This document shows positions 24,433-33,520 of a DNA stretch of 64,000 bases, piece after piece. Each line of letters starts with the position of its first letter. The first letter of the stretch is position 1. The notes under the pieces were generated by a model. That model saw only the letters and a list, made by a program, of their open reading frames with translations. It did no database searches and was not told the origin of the DNA. A program made the position numbers and the translations under genes. The stretch comes from Vibrio qingdaonensis (GTDB lineage Bacteria > Pseudomonadota > Gammaproteobacteria > Enterobacterales > Vibrionaceae): positions 1 to 64,000 of the forward strand of contig NZ_JAKRRY010000002.1 of NCBI RefSeq assembly GCF_026191675.1. The letters run 5' to 3'.

Positions 24433-26037
24433 TTATGCAGATGTATTTTCCGTCACCTTAGGTCGTTCCACTTCAGTCAATAACGCTTTCACTAGGCTCA
24501 CGGAACCGAGTAATAGAATAAACGTAAAGGGGAGTGCGGCAATAATGGTAATGGACTGCAGAGCCTGAATCGAGTCTGTTCCACCAATCCACAGCATCAC
24601 CATCGCAATCACAGCAGAGATAAACGCCCAAACAACTTTTTGCTTGATTGGCAGTTCCAGTTTGCCGCCTGCGGTCATACTATCGACAACGATAGAACCA
24701 GAGTCTAGGGTGGTCACAAAGAACACGATGATCAGGGCAACCGCAATGATAGAAAGTATATTGCCAATAGGGTAAGCGTCTAGCATGTAAAACAAGCTGA
24801 GCGAGACATCACTGATGCCTTGTTCCACACCAAGCAAACCCACTTTATCGATGATCTGTTGGATTGCGATACCGCCAAAGAAAGACATCCATGCTGTGGT
24901 GACCAGGGTTGGTACTACCATCACACAAACCAAAAACTCACGGATGGTACGCCCTTTGGATATGCGAGCAACGAACATGCCAAAGAAAGGTGCGTAAGCC
25001 ACCCACCAAGCCCAATAAAATACCGTCCAACCATGTAACCAAGTGGTATCTTCACGACCAGCGCTTTGACTCAGTGGGATGATGTTTTTCACATAGCCCA
25101 CCACTGCTGTCGTCAAAGAGTTAAATACGGTAGTGAAATTGAGTACGGCAAGAAAGCCAAGAAAAACAAAGGCGATAATCATGTTGAGGTTGCTCAACAC
25201 CTTCACGCCACCGTCCATACCACGTATCACAGAGATAATCGCCAGCCCCATGATAACCAGGATGACGAGAAGCTGAAGGAAAAGGCTGTTTTCAAATCCA
25301 AAGACGTGGCTTATTCCACTGGCGGCCTGTGAGCCACCTAAGCCTAAAGATGTCGCCAATCCGAATAAAATGACCAGTACGGCCATCACATCAATGACAT
25401 CACCAACCTTACCCCAAACCCTTTCACCTAGCAGGGGATAGAAAACGGAGCGCATGGAAAGTGGTAACCCTTTGTTATAAACAAAATAGGCTAAAGAGAG
25501 TGCGGTCATGCCATAAATGGCCCAAGCGTGGAAACCCCAGTGGAATACCGCAGCCCCAAGCGCCAATTCGCGACCTTCAGAGGTATAGGCCTCAACATTC
25601 AATGGCGTGCCAAACCAATTAGTGAAAAACGCTGTCGGTTCGGCTACTCCCCAAAAGATCAGCCCAATGCCCATACCGGCGGCAAAGAGCATGGAGATCC
25701 ACGATAGAGTGGAATAGTCGGTGGTTGCTTCGTCGCCACCTAGGCGAATTTTACCTAACGGTGAAAACGCAATACCAATGGCAAAGAGCAGCAGTATGTT
25801 TGCCCCCCACATGAAGACGAAATCAAATTTAGAAAGGGCGGCGGCTTTGACGGTATCAATAGCGGCTTTGGCATCTGCGGGTGAAAGTATGAGCAGTGCG
25901 ACGATGAAAAGAATGGATAACCCCGCAGAGGCGGTAAACACTGTGTTGTGGACATCCATACCCCATTTGGTGATGTTGTCCTGACCCACTTGGTAATCTG
26001 TTGAATCTATACTGTATTTTTTTGATTTAAAACTCAT
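24433..26037 (-). CDS. BCCT-family betaine/choline/carnitine-type transporter
   Basis: This 534-residue inner-membrane protein has about 12 membrane helices. The BCCT signature is clear near residue 334 (GWTVFYWAWWVAYAPFFGMF), and the substrate-cage region contains GMGIGLIFWGVAEP and HWGFHAWAIYG. Such transporters import quaternary amines or DMSP with Na+ or H+, often as compatible solutes, as in the several BCCTs of vibrios. The N-terminal tail is about 45 residues and the C-terminal tail is short, unlike long-tailed osmosensing BetP. The substrate is not predictable. It is monocistronic, convergent with the fuc operon. Confidence 0.92.
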   Translation of the reverse strand: MSFKSKKYSIDSTDYQVGQDNITKWGMDVHNTVFTASAGLSILFIVALLILSPADAKAAIDTVKAAALSKFDFVFMWGANILLLFAIGIAFSPLGKIRLGGDEATTDYSTLSWISMLFAAGMGIGLIFWGVAEPTAFFTNWFGTPLNVEAYTSEGRELALGAAVFHWGFHAWAIYGMTALSLAYFVYNKGLPLSMRSVFYPLLGERVWGKVGDVIDVMAVLVILFGLATSLGLGGSQAASGISHVFGFENSLFLQLLVILVIMGLAIISVIRGMDGGVKVLSNLNMIIAFVFLGFLAVLNFTTVFNSLTTAVVGYVKNIIPLSQSAGREDTTWLHGWTVFYWAWWVAYAPFFGMFVARISKGRTIREFLVCVMVVPTLVTTAWMSFFGGIAIQQIIDKVGLLGVEQGISDVSLSLFYMLDAYPIGNILSIIAVALIIVFFVTTLDSGSIVVDSMTAGGKLELPIKQKVVWAFISAVIAMVMLWIGGTDSIQALQSITIIAALPFTFILLLGSVSLVKALLTEVERPKVTENTSA

Positions 26038-26700
26038 AATTATGAGGATTGTATATTCGAATGAACGAATACAACGACCAACTCCATGTTTAGGTAATTC
26101 TTGATTAGAGTGTTAATGCCATATTAATAATGGAGTAACTCATGATTTTATTCGCTAATTGACTGCGTCACGCCTAATCCCAAGCGGCACAATCTAACAC
26201 AAAATAGGTACAAAAGAGACCGAGGTGAACCGGGTTTTGTTTCGTGCTCTAAGTACTCCTTGGTGAGCCGGAACATTAGTAAGGTCATATGTAGACTGGG
26301 TTCAGCGTCAAAGGTTATGGATGATTTTTACTATGTGACCATGTAGGAATTTAGGTTTATAAGTGTTAATTGTATTATCTATAACCGGGTGGTTTTCTAT
26401 TTAACGTTTTGTTATTGATTGCTTTTCTGTGATTTTTTGTAGTGAGGGGGAAATTGGAGCCTGTTTTGTAAGTAACTATGTCTAAGCTAGAGTTTTACAT
26501 GGTCAGCGAGTAATAACGGTTCATTAGCTTGGTGGGTTGAAATGCAGAATTAAGTTAGGGCTCAATTATTTTGACTTCAAAGGAAGAGCTGCTCAGCGGC
26601 CAGGTTGACCAAAGTATAAATGGTCTAAGGTGAGTAATATATGGGGTTGAAGAGTGTGGTTAGCGATGAATCTTGATTGAACACTTTTTAGACCTCAAAT
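26038..26700. other. Intergenic region upstream of the BCCT gene
   Basis: About 660 bp with no ORF above background on either strand and no RNA gene recognised. The BCCT promoter should lie near 26038-26130, an AT-rich stretch. Confidence 0.5.
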
Positions 26701-26733
26701 AAAAAAGGATTGCTAATGAGCCAATCCTTTTTT
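26701..26733. terminator. Terminator of the VOC gene, likely bidirectional
   Basis: A perfect 12-bp stem, AAAAAAGGATTG (26701-26712) with CAATCCTTTTTT (26722-26733), has A and T tracts on each side. Confidence 0.9.
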
Positions 26734-26753
26734 AACACTTATGGAGGCGAAAC

Positions 26754-27239
26754 TTACTCGTAATCAGACGCGTAGGTTTCTTCATAAGTGTGTGAGTACA
26801 GCTCAAATAAGTTACCAAATGGGTCTTCTAGGTATACCATTTTCGCTGGCTTGTTATCGTCTTCGGGGTGGTAGCGCATAATATCCATGCGGACTTTACC
26901 GCCGTATTGTTCAGTGCGCTCTATCACGCCAGCGAAGTCGTCAGTTTGGAGACAAAAGTGGAAAATACCTAGGCGAGAAAAATCGACCTCATGACGTTCT
27001 TGACGCTCTTTCATTTCAAACATCTCGACACCGATACCATCGGAAGTAACAAGATGTGCGATGTTAAAGCCTTTGAAACCCTCGCCAAATACAGCGATAC
27101 ACATACGTCCAATCGCAGACTCACGCTCTTCAATAACTTTAGTGTTGTTCATGACAATTTTAAGGTCTAGCGCTTTGGTGTAAAACTCGACGGCTTTGTC
27201 CATATCGCCAACCATGATACCAACGTGATTCATCTTCAT
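26754..27239 (-). CDS. VOC-family lactoylglutathione-lyase-like protein
   Basis: This 161-residue vicinal oxygen chelate protein begins MKMNHVGIMVGDMDKAVEFYTKALDLKIV and ends MVYLEDPFGNLFELYSH. The usual metal-binding His/Glu positions appear to be kept (NHVG, VEMFE, FHFCL, LFELY). I start it at the ATG with GGAG 6 nt upstream; a TTG 12 nt earlier is in frame but lies before that ribosome-binding site. It is monocistronic. The substrate is unknown. Confidence 0.85.
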   Translation of the reverse strand: MKMNHVGIMVGDMDKAVEFYTKALDLKIVMNNTKVIEERESAIGRMCIAVFGEGFKGFNIAHLVTSDGIGVEMFEMKERQERHEVDFSRLGIFHFCLQTDDFAGVIERTEQYGGKVRMDIMRYHPEDDNKPAKMVYLEDPFGNLFELYSHTYEETYASDYE

Positions 27240-27400
27240 AATCTGCTCCAACTTTTAGGCATTCGTTTCGTGTTTCGTTTCGATGAGGAGAGTATATGGG
27301 GAAACTATGATTTCTAAAAATTATCATAAGTTATCAAGAAAATAATTTTTTGTTATCATTTGATCGAAAAATTTGAATGTGCTGTCTCTATAAGTAATCA

Positions 27401-27460
27401 GACTCAGATATTGCGAAGACTTAGATATTACGAAGACTCAGATATTACGAAGACTTAGAT
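27401..27460. repeat. 17-bp tandem repeat over the 3' end of the GGDEF-EAL gene
   Basis: Units GAC(T/C)(T/C)AGATATT(A/G)CGAA start at 27401, 27418 and 27435, with a partial fourth at 27452. The gene's stop codon (27438-27440, minus strand) lies inside, so its last residues (LSLRNI) are encoded by the repeat. Confidence 0.9.
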
Positions 27461-30428
27461 GGCCGGCGCTACGATCGTTATCGAGCAAACAAAACGCAAT
27501 ATATCGATTGCTAGGAAGCGGCCTACTAAATAAAAAACCTTGCCCCCAAAGACAGCCGTACTTTACTAAAATACGCATTTGTTCGTCAGTTTGTATCCCT
27601 TCCGCAATGACCTTGAGACCTAACTCATTTGCCATTTGTAGTGTTGAAGTGACGATAGTCATATTGTCTGCGTTGAGTTGATCAATAAAGATGCGGTCGA
27701 TTTTTAGGCTGTCTACTGGTAACTGTTTCAAATAGCTTAACGACGAGTAGCCAGTACCGTAATCATCAATGGCAATTTTCACACCAATTTTTTTCAACTC
27801 TGTGATTCGCGTGATGGCATGGTGTATATTCTTCATCAGCACGCTTTCAGTCACTTCAAGTTCGAGTAATTCAGCGGCGATACCATATTGTTGTATTGGC
27901 CTGGTGACATCTTGAATAAGCCTTCCGGACATGAGTTGCACAACCGACACATTGACGGAGACCTTCTGGTGATAGATGCCTTGGTCTTGCCACTCTTTTA
28001 TCGTCTTACACGCTTCTTCAATCACCCAAGCGCCAATAGGGATAATTTCCCCCGACAATTCCGCAATAGGCATAAATGAGTCCGGTGGAATGACGCCATA
28101 TACAGGGTGATTCCAACGTAGTAAACACTCACAGCCAATGTGTTGACCGGATGCCAGTTCAATCATAGGTTGGAAGTACAGTTCTAATTGGTTGTTTTCC
28201 AATGCTTGAGGCAACTCCGATTCTATAAATAGCTTCGCTCTGGCTTGTTTTCTCAAAATATTGGCATAACAAAAAAATCCCGATGATGTTTCTTTCGCCT
28301 TATACATTGCTGTGTCAGCGGCGCGAATTAGATCGTGAACATTGTCACCATCTTTAGGGTAGGTAGCAATGCCAATACTGGTGGAAATAATAAGCGACTC
28401 GTTGTTAATTATAATCGGTGTTCGTAGTCCATGAATCAGCTTTTTCGAGATAGTAATCGCTTGGTCGACACTGGTTAAGTTTTCTAAGAGGATAGTAAAC
28501 TCATCACCACCGAAACGAGCCAAAGTATCACTGCTTCTTAGGTTTCCAGCAAAGTTATGGGCGACCTGGGTAAGTAATTGATCCCCAAAGTCATGACCAA
28601 AGCTATCGTTGACGTGTTTAAAGCGGTTTAAGTCTAGAAATAGTATGGCGACGATCTTGTCTGCACGCTCAGCTAAGGTTAATGCATGGGTGGTTTGGTC
28701 AATAAACATACGCCGATTAGGTAAACCGGTGAGTGAGTCGTTGAACGCAAATGTTTTGAGTTGGTCTCTTGATGCTTCCAATTCTTTTGTGCGTTGCTTG
28801 ACCTGATTAGATAAGACTCGGTGGTTACTGAATAATGTAATGATGAGTAGAACGCTTAAAGCGCCAAACGCAGATTTATAGACAAGAAACGTGACAGAAT
28901 CATGAGTCTGAAGTAGGGCGAGCACATTGGGAGATACAGAGAGAATCACTTTCCAGTTTCGTGTCGCCACATGCTGAATAAATGAAAACTCTATGGCGCT
29001 GCTGGTTGTCGTATTACCTGAAGGCGAGGAGTGGTAAATTACGTCATCGTTGGCATCCATATCGAGTATTTTAACGCTCATGAAATGGGTTGAGGTATTA
29101 TCTAAGCTCGCGGTAACAATATCACCCACAACAAAAACGCCAACGGCGAACCCTGACAAATTAAAAGCGCGAGTGAGCCGCTCGTTGCTGAGTGATGGTC
29201 CTTGATTGATGGGAGAAAAGATTAAAAAACCAGACTCCTTTTTGTTGAGTTGCACCAGTTGAATAATGTCGGTCGCGATGGGGGCATTTTGGTTCTGAGC
29301 TTTAATCATTGCTTCTCGCCGCGCAGCATTGGAGAAAACATTAAACCCAAATGCTTTTTCATTGGATACAAAGGGTTCGATCCATTTAACCACCACGAAA
29401 GGGTCTTCGGGATATAGTGGCTTACCTTTGATCTCAAAGGTACCAGTAACCTGTTTATTTACTTCAGCTTTTAACCCCTCGACCTGATGCTGCTCGATGA
29501 TAGGGTTCCAAGAAAACGCCTTAATTCCTCTCATTTGATGAATGAGTGGTAAGGCAAGACGTTGAAATTCGTCACGGGTGATGTCGCTATTACCAGAGAG
29601 TTGGCGCGCAAGTAAAGCAAGAGAATGTAGATAGTTTTCTACTTGGTGATTGAGATCTTTTTCAATGAGCTCTGAATGAATTTTCAGCTCATTGATACTG
29701 TCGTTTTGTATCGATTTATCGGTGTATTTTTGAATAATGACAAGGGCAATTAAGACCAGAAGTAGAGGGTAGATCAGTGCTTTATAGTGAGCTAATGTTT
29801 GAGTAAAACGACATCGAGAATGCAAGAATACTAAAACAATGGGTGTCACGATGATAACACCCAAAAAATCACCTAACCACCAAATCGCCATGGTTGTCCA
29901 ATAGGTGCTTTGAGCGTTTTCTAATAAAGGGATGTCAATCAATATACTCCCAATTGAGCTAGCGATCAGGCAGCATAGTAATGCAAGAACAATAAATTGT
30001 GAGACTTTGCGTAGGTTGGGCGCATCAATAATATTGATGGAAAAGTGAGTGAGTAAACGATAGTTAACCCAAGCTTGAATAGCTGACCCCACTGCTATCC
30101 CAATTGATAATGGTAGGGTCATGAGTTCGTGATCAAGACCCTCTGCGAGTTGAATGCCAAGGTTAAAAATAACAGAGCCGACAATAATTACAGGTATAAA
30201 GCGAGCCTGCCAGAGTAAGCAACCCGCCAGCGCAATACCCGCTGGTGGCCATAGTGACACTATCTGGCTTTGCGGGCTAAGCAAAGAAAAGAGATACGCC
30301 GATAAAACGTAAAAACCAAACAAACTCACATAGGCGTAGCCCATTCTAGGGGCATGATGTTCAAGCGGTGTCGATGAGTCTAATTTCGTCTTTTTGTTGT
30401 TATAAATATAGTTGTCATCAACGTTCAT
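27438..30428 (-). CDS. MASE1-CHASE-GGDEF-EAL c-di-GMP signalling protein
   Basis: This large inner-membrane protein of about 996 residues has an N-terminal MASE1 domain with about eight membrane helices (SLWPPAGIALAGCLLW). A periplasmic CHASE domain follows (about 230-460; ending PFVVVKWIEPF, GFNVFS), then another helix, a GGDEF domain with an intact RFGGDEF active site near residue 640, and an EAL domain. In the EAL motif the usual EAL reads ECL (GCECLLRWNHP, about residue 769), but the catalytic Glu is kept, as are EVTES, DDYGTGYSS (about 889) and AEGIQ. It could make or degrade c-di-GMP in response to a small extracellular ligand. The start is the ATG at 30428; an in-frame GTG lies three codons upstream. 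Confidence 0.92.
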   Translation of the reverse strand: MNVDDNYIYNNKKTKLDSSTPLEHHAPRMGYAYVSLFGFYVLSAYLFSLLSPQSQIVSLWPPAGIALAGCLLWQARFIPVIIVGSVIFNLGIQLAEGLDHELMTLPLSIGIAVGSAIQAWVNYRLLTHFSINIIDAPNLRKVSQFIVLALLCCLIASSIGSILIDIPLLENAQSTYWTTMAIWWLGDFLGVIIVTPIVLVFLHSRCRFTQTLAHYKALIYPLLLVLIALVIIQKYTDKSIQNDSINELKIHSELIEKDLNHQVENYLHSLALLARQLSGNSDITRDEFQRLALPLIHQMRGIKAFSWNPIIEQHQVEGLKAEVNKQVTGTFEIKGKPLYPEDPFVVVKWIEPFVSNEKAFGFNVFSNAARREAMIKAQNQNAPIATDIIQLVQLNKKESGFLIFSPINQGPSLSNERLTRAFNLSGFAVGVFVVGDIVTASLDNTSTHFMSVKILDMDANDDVIYHSSPSGNTTTSSAIEFSFIQHVATRNWKVILSVSPNVLALLQTHDSVTFLVYKSAFGALSVLLIITLFSNHRVLSNQVKQRTKELEASRDQLKTFAFNDSLTGLPNRRMFIDQTTHALTLAERADKIVAILFLDLNRFKHVNDSFGHDFGDQLLTQVAHNFAGNLRSSDTLARFGGDEFTILLENLTSVDQAITISKKLIHGLRTPIIINNESLIISTSIGIATYPKDGDNVHDLIRAADTAMYKAKETSSGFFCYANILRKQARAKLFIESELPQALENNQLELYFQPMIELASGQHIGCECLLRWNHPVYGVIPPDSFMPIAELSGEIIPIGAWVIEEACKTIKEWQDQGIYHQKVSVNVSVVQLMSGRLIQDVTRPIQQYGIAAELLELEVTESVLMKNIHHAITRITELKKIGVKIAIDDYGTGYSSLSYLKQLPVDSLKIDRIFIDQLNADNMTIVTSTLQMANELGLKVIAEGIQTDEQMRILVKYGCLWGQGFLFSRPLPSNRYIAFCLLDNDRSAGHLSLRNI

Positions 30429-30437
30429 TAATAGCAC

Positions 30438-30781
30438 CGAATAATTGTCGTAAAAGCAAAGTTAACGTAGTGAGCAAAAATATAGCGGTTAGATAAATAT
30501 CCCCTGTCCCTATAGAGAATAGACGAGTTTTTTAAGGGTATCTTGTTCAGTTTAGTCGGTTGGTTATTTGTTTTGTACCGAGAATTATGCATTTTTGTGT
30601 GGAAGCGACGTGGTATTTTTGTTTTTCTTGCTCTGCTATTTCTTCGTCAATAGTATTCTCAAAATGAGAAGCTCCCTTCTGTTGTTATTTAAGTTTTTGT
30701 TTTTTTAGATGAAAAAGTTCGGCATTAAATTTGCTACATCTACTCTAGCCCCACACAAACTGATGACTAGAGGGATTTTAT
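30438..30781. other. Divergent promoter region, GGDEF-EAL / LruC
   Basis: An AT-rich 344-bp spacer between divergent genes. No ORF, operator or RNA was recognised. AGAGGG before 30782 is a plausible ribosome-binding site. Confidence 0.5.
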
Positions 30782-32464
30782 ATGAGAACACGGAACGTCA
30801 CTATTTTGGCTACCTGCTGTATACCATGGCTGGCCAGCGCGCTTACCACGAGCGACTTCACTTTTGAATCTGGGGCACAGAGTGCTAATTACTCCATAAA
30901 AGGAAAGCCAAACAATCTTTATTCAGTCGCCGATTCGCTCCCGCAAGATGTTCTCAGCAATGTCTATTCGATGTTGCCAGAGGGTCAGGTTGTAAATAGT
31001 GATTTTATTGCACCAGAAAAATATTCGAGTATTGATATTGATGATGAACTTAATGGCGCTGAGTTCGCCACAGCTCGTATTACTTTCTTAAATGAAGGCG
31101 CAGGTTATCGAAACTCACTGGGTTACTTTGTATACGATACTAATAATCCTCCAACGACAAAGGATGAGGTAACCGCTCATGTCATTGTTTTTCCAAATGC
31201 CTCAAAACCGGGTGAGGGTGAAATGGAAGAGGGGGATACCATTGACCTGAGCGTACAACTTACCGCCAATCAGACTCTTGCTTTCTTTGTTATCCCTAAT
31301 GGTTGGGGGTGGAGTGGTAGCTACAATACCATTAGTAGCTTGGGCGGTTGGGGAACACCGTTTTACAGCTACCCTGCTTTAAATCCAGAAACGACGAATG
31401 AGCATCGTCGGCATAATGTCGCCTTTATCGATGTTCAAAATGAGTTTCTTGTTTTGGGCTTTGAAGACATTAAGCGTCCCAGTGGCGATAATGATTTTAA
31501 TGATTTGATTTTTACCGTTGAAGCGACACCTTTTGAAGCTATCGATGGGGTGAATTCTGACGGGTCAACGGACTCAAAATATGAACCCTTAGTCCTAGAA
31601 AATGATAATGATGTGGTGATTACTTCGGTTTACCCTGGCTCAGATACCTATGCGACAATGGCGTTCGAAGATCGCTGGCCATTGATGGGAGACTATGATT
31701 TTAATGACGTTGTGTGGCGCTATCGAGTGACAGAGCAGCTCAACGGACAAAGAGAGGTGACCAACTTAACCGTAGACTATACGTTGCAAGCAATGGGGGC
31801 TGGTTTTTCTAATGGCTTCGCTCTGCATCTGCCGAATGTAGATCCAAGTAATGTTGCGTCGGCAACCTTGATGAGAAATGGTGTTGAAGTGACGCGCACT
31901 GTTCTATCTCAATCGGGTAGCGAGACGGTACTTGTGGTTTCGGAAGATTTACGAGCCGATCTTAATACGCTTAATGCCCTTACTCCGGAGTGCCATTACT
32001 ATAGAACGCAAAGTGCCTGTATTGCTTTACAAGCCGAGGATATACTGGAGTATCAATTGATTGTTGAGTTGATGGATCCCGTATCACGCACCCTCATTGG
32101 GTACCCACCTTATGATGCCTTTATTTTTGCGGCAAAAGATATGTATCACGGTGACTTTGCCGCAACTGCTCCTGGAATGAGTTGGCAGACACACTTTAAA
32201 CAGTTCTCTGGAACCAGTGATATGAACAGTAGTTTCTTTAATCTACATGATGACCGTTCAGGTGGTACACAGTCTTTTCTATCCATCAATAATATGCCAT
32301 GGGCGATAAACATTCGTGATGAATGGCAGCACCCGATAGAACGAACGGATATTAGCCAAGCTTACCTCACATTTCCTACGTGGGTGACAAGCAGTGGTGA
32401 AACCGATGGTGAATGGTATAAATCTGCCGTTGCAAATACGGTTGTCTCGGTGAGCGAGCAGTAA
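30782..32464 (+). CDS. LruC-domain secreted protein with DUF4114-like segment
   Basis: This 560-residue protein has a signal peptide (MRTRNVTILATCCIPWLASA). It has a DUF4114-type segment near residue 240 (GDNDFNDLIF) and then an LruC domain from about residue 290 (FEDRWPLMGDYDFNDVVWRYRV, then AGFSNGFALHLPNV, ending with a hydrophobic PYDAFIFAA and a TFPTWVTSSG segment). The two acidic D-x-DFND motifs suggest Ca2+ binding. Proteins of this type are found in marine Vibrio and Shewanella and in Bacteroidetes; their function is not established. A lipoprotein gene follows after 10 nt, so they likely act together at the cell surface. Confidence 0.85.
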   Translation: MRTRNVTILATCCIPWLASALTTSDFTFESGAQSANYSIKGKPNNLYSVADSLPQDVLSNVYSMLPEGQVVNSDFIAPEKYSSIDIDDELNGAEFATARITFLNEGAGYRNSLGYFVYDTNNPPTTKDEVTAHVIVFPNASKPGEGEMEEGDTIDLSVQLTANQTLAFFVIPNGWGWSGSYNTISSLGGWGTPFYSYPALNPETTNEHRRHNVAFIDVQNEFLVLGFEDIKRPSGDNDFNDLIFTVEATPFEAIDGVNSDGSTDSKYEPLVLENDNDVVITSVYPGSDTYATMAFEDRWPLMGDYDFNDVVWRYRVTEQLNGQREVTNLTVDYTLQAMGAGFSNGFALHLPNVDPSNVASATLMRNGVEVTRTVLSQSGSETVLVVSEDLRADLNTLNALTPECHYYRTQSACIALQAEDILEYQLIVELMDPVSRTLIGYPPYDAFIFAAKDMYHGDFAATAPGMSWQTHFKQFSGTSDMNSSFFNLHDDRSGGTQSFLSINNMPWAINIRDEWQHPIERTDISQAYLTFPTWVTSSGETDGEWYKSAVANTVVSVSEQ

Positions 32465-32474
32465 GGAGTTTACA

Positions 32475-32936
32475 ATGAATAATATAATGAAAAGCCCCAT
32501 TTTAACATTAGCTCCCATGCTGCTAATTCCAATACTAATAACCGCTTGTGGGGGAGGAGGAGGTGGTGATTCCGCCCCACCTGCGCCTGTGGTGAAGCCG
32601 ATAGAGAATACGGCAAACATTGTTGCTAGCCGTGATTTTTCATTTGATGTCAGCGAAAAGATCACCTTGTCATTAGATTACATTGGAACGTCTGAGGGGG
32701 CGTTGCACCTATATACTAAGGCGGCCCATGTATTTACGAATGGTGATGTGGCAGCGGATCCAACATCCAGAATTACCACCATCTATCCGACCTTGACCAA
32801 TGAGGTAGAGCTAGAGGTGAACAGTAACTGGCGAGCGCTTTATGCTGAATGGGTGCCTATGAATAGCGCTGAATCTGAAGTGAATGTTGTCATTCATCTT
32901 GATCAGCCAAGTAATGCTTACCATATTACCTTCTAG
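32475..32936 (+). CDS. Small lipoprotein partner of the LruC protein
   Basis: This 153-residue protein has a lipoprotein signal peptide ending ILITAC, then a flexible glycine/proline-rich stretch (GGGGGGDSAPPAPV) and a compact beta-rich domain without further cysteines. AAGGAG lies six nt before the ATG. It is cotranscribed with the LruC gene. I recognise no family for the mature domain. Adhesion or surface anchoring is only inferred. Confidence 0.75.
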   Translation: MNNIMKSPILTLAPMLLIPILITACGGGGGGDSAPPAPVVKPIENTANIVASRDFSFDVSEKITLSLDYIGTSEGALHLYTKAAHVFTNGDVAADPTSRITTIYPTLTNEVELEVNSNWRALYAEWVPMNSAESEVNVVIHLDQPSNAYHITF

Positions 32937-33520
32937 TAAAAAAAGTAAGACTTAGTGTTTAACAAGCTAAACGTACGGCCTATGTGCGTTTGGCTTTTTC
33001 CGCTTATAAATGGAAATGTGCATTTTATAGAGTGTGGTGTCATGGCTGGTGGTCATCTAAAGTGCTCGTAGTTTTATTAAATCATTGCTTTTAAAAAGTG
33101 CACAGGAGTAATTATTGTGATGATTATCTTGAATTGGATTAAAGTTATTTTTTAATGGATAGAATCAAGATGGCGATCACTATGCGTTATTGATAATTGT
33201 ATATAAACTGTCCCTACTTACTCACATGAAGATGCCAAGAATGTTGCACTTATTATCTGGAATCGGGCTTTGTGCTTTGCGTAATCATCTCCAACCTTCC
33301 TTTTGGTATAACCAAGACTACCGATTTACTCACGACCATCCTATTCACTAACACCCGTTAGTGATTGCTGCGTAAAGCAATCTTACAGATTTAGACGCTA
33401 TCTAATCGATTCGAATTTTATTTGAATCGGTAGGTGGTTACGTATCTGAAATATATTCTCTCCTAGTCGTTCAATAAATATTGGACTCGTTATCCTGTAC
33501 TTTAAATTCGGAAAATAATA
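32937..33520. other. Intergenic region upstream of the porin, with leader hairpins
   Basis: 584 bp with no ORF. It contains the lipoprotein terminator (32965-32999) and, upstream of the porin, two adjoining stem-loops: TCACTAAC/GTTAGTGA (33345-33364) and GATTGCT/AGCAATC (33363-33382). A third weaker one lies near 33408-33430 (GATTCGAA/TTTGAATC). These may form a structured 5' leader for the porin mRNA or a small RNA gene. Confidence 0.5.
32965..32999 (+). terminator. Terminator of the LruC-lipoprotein operon
   Basis: AGCTAAACG (32965-32973) pairs with CGTTTGGCT (32987-32995) with one wobble, followed by TTTT. Confidence 0.75.
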
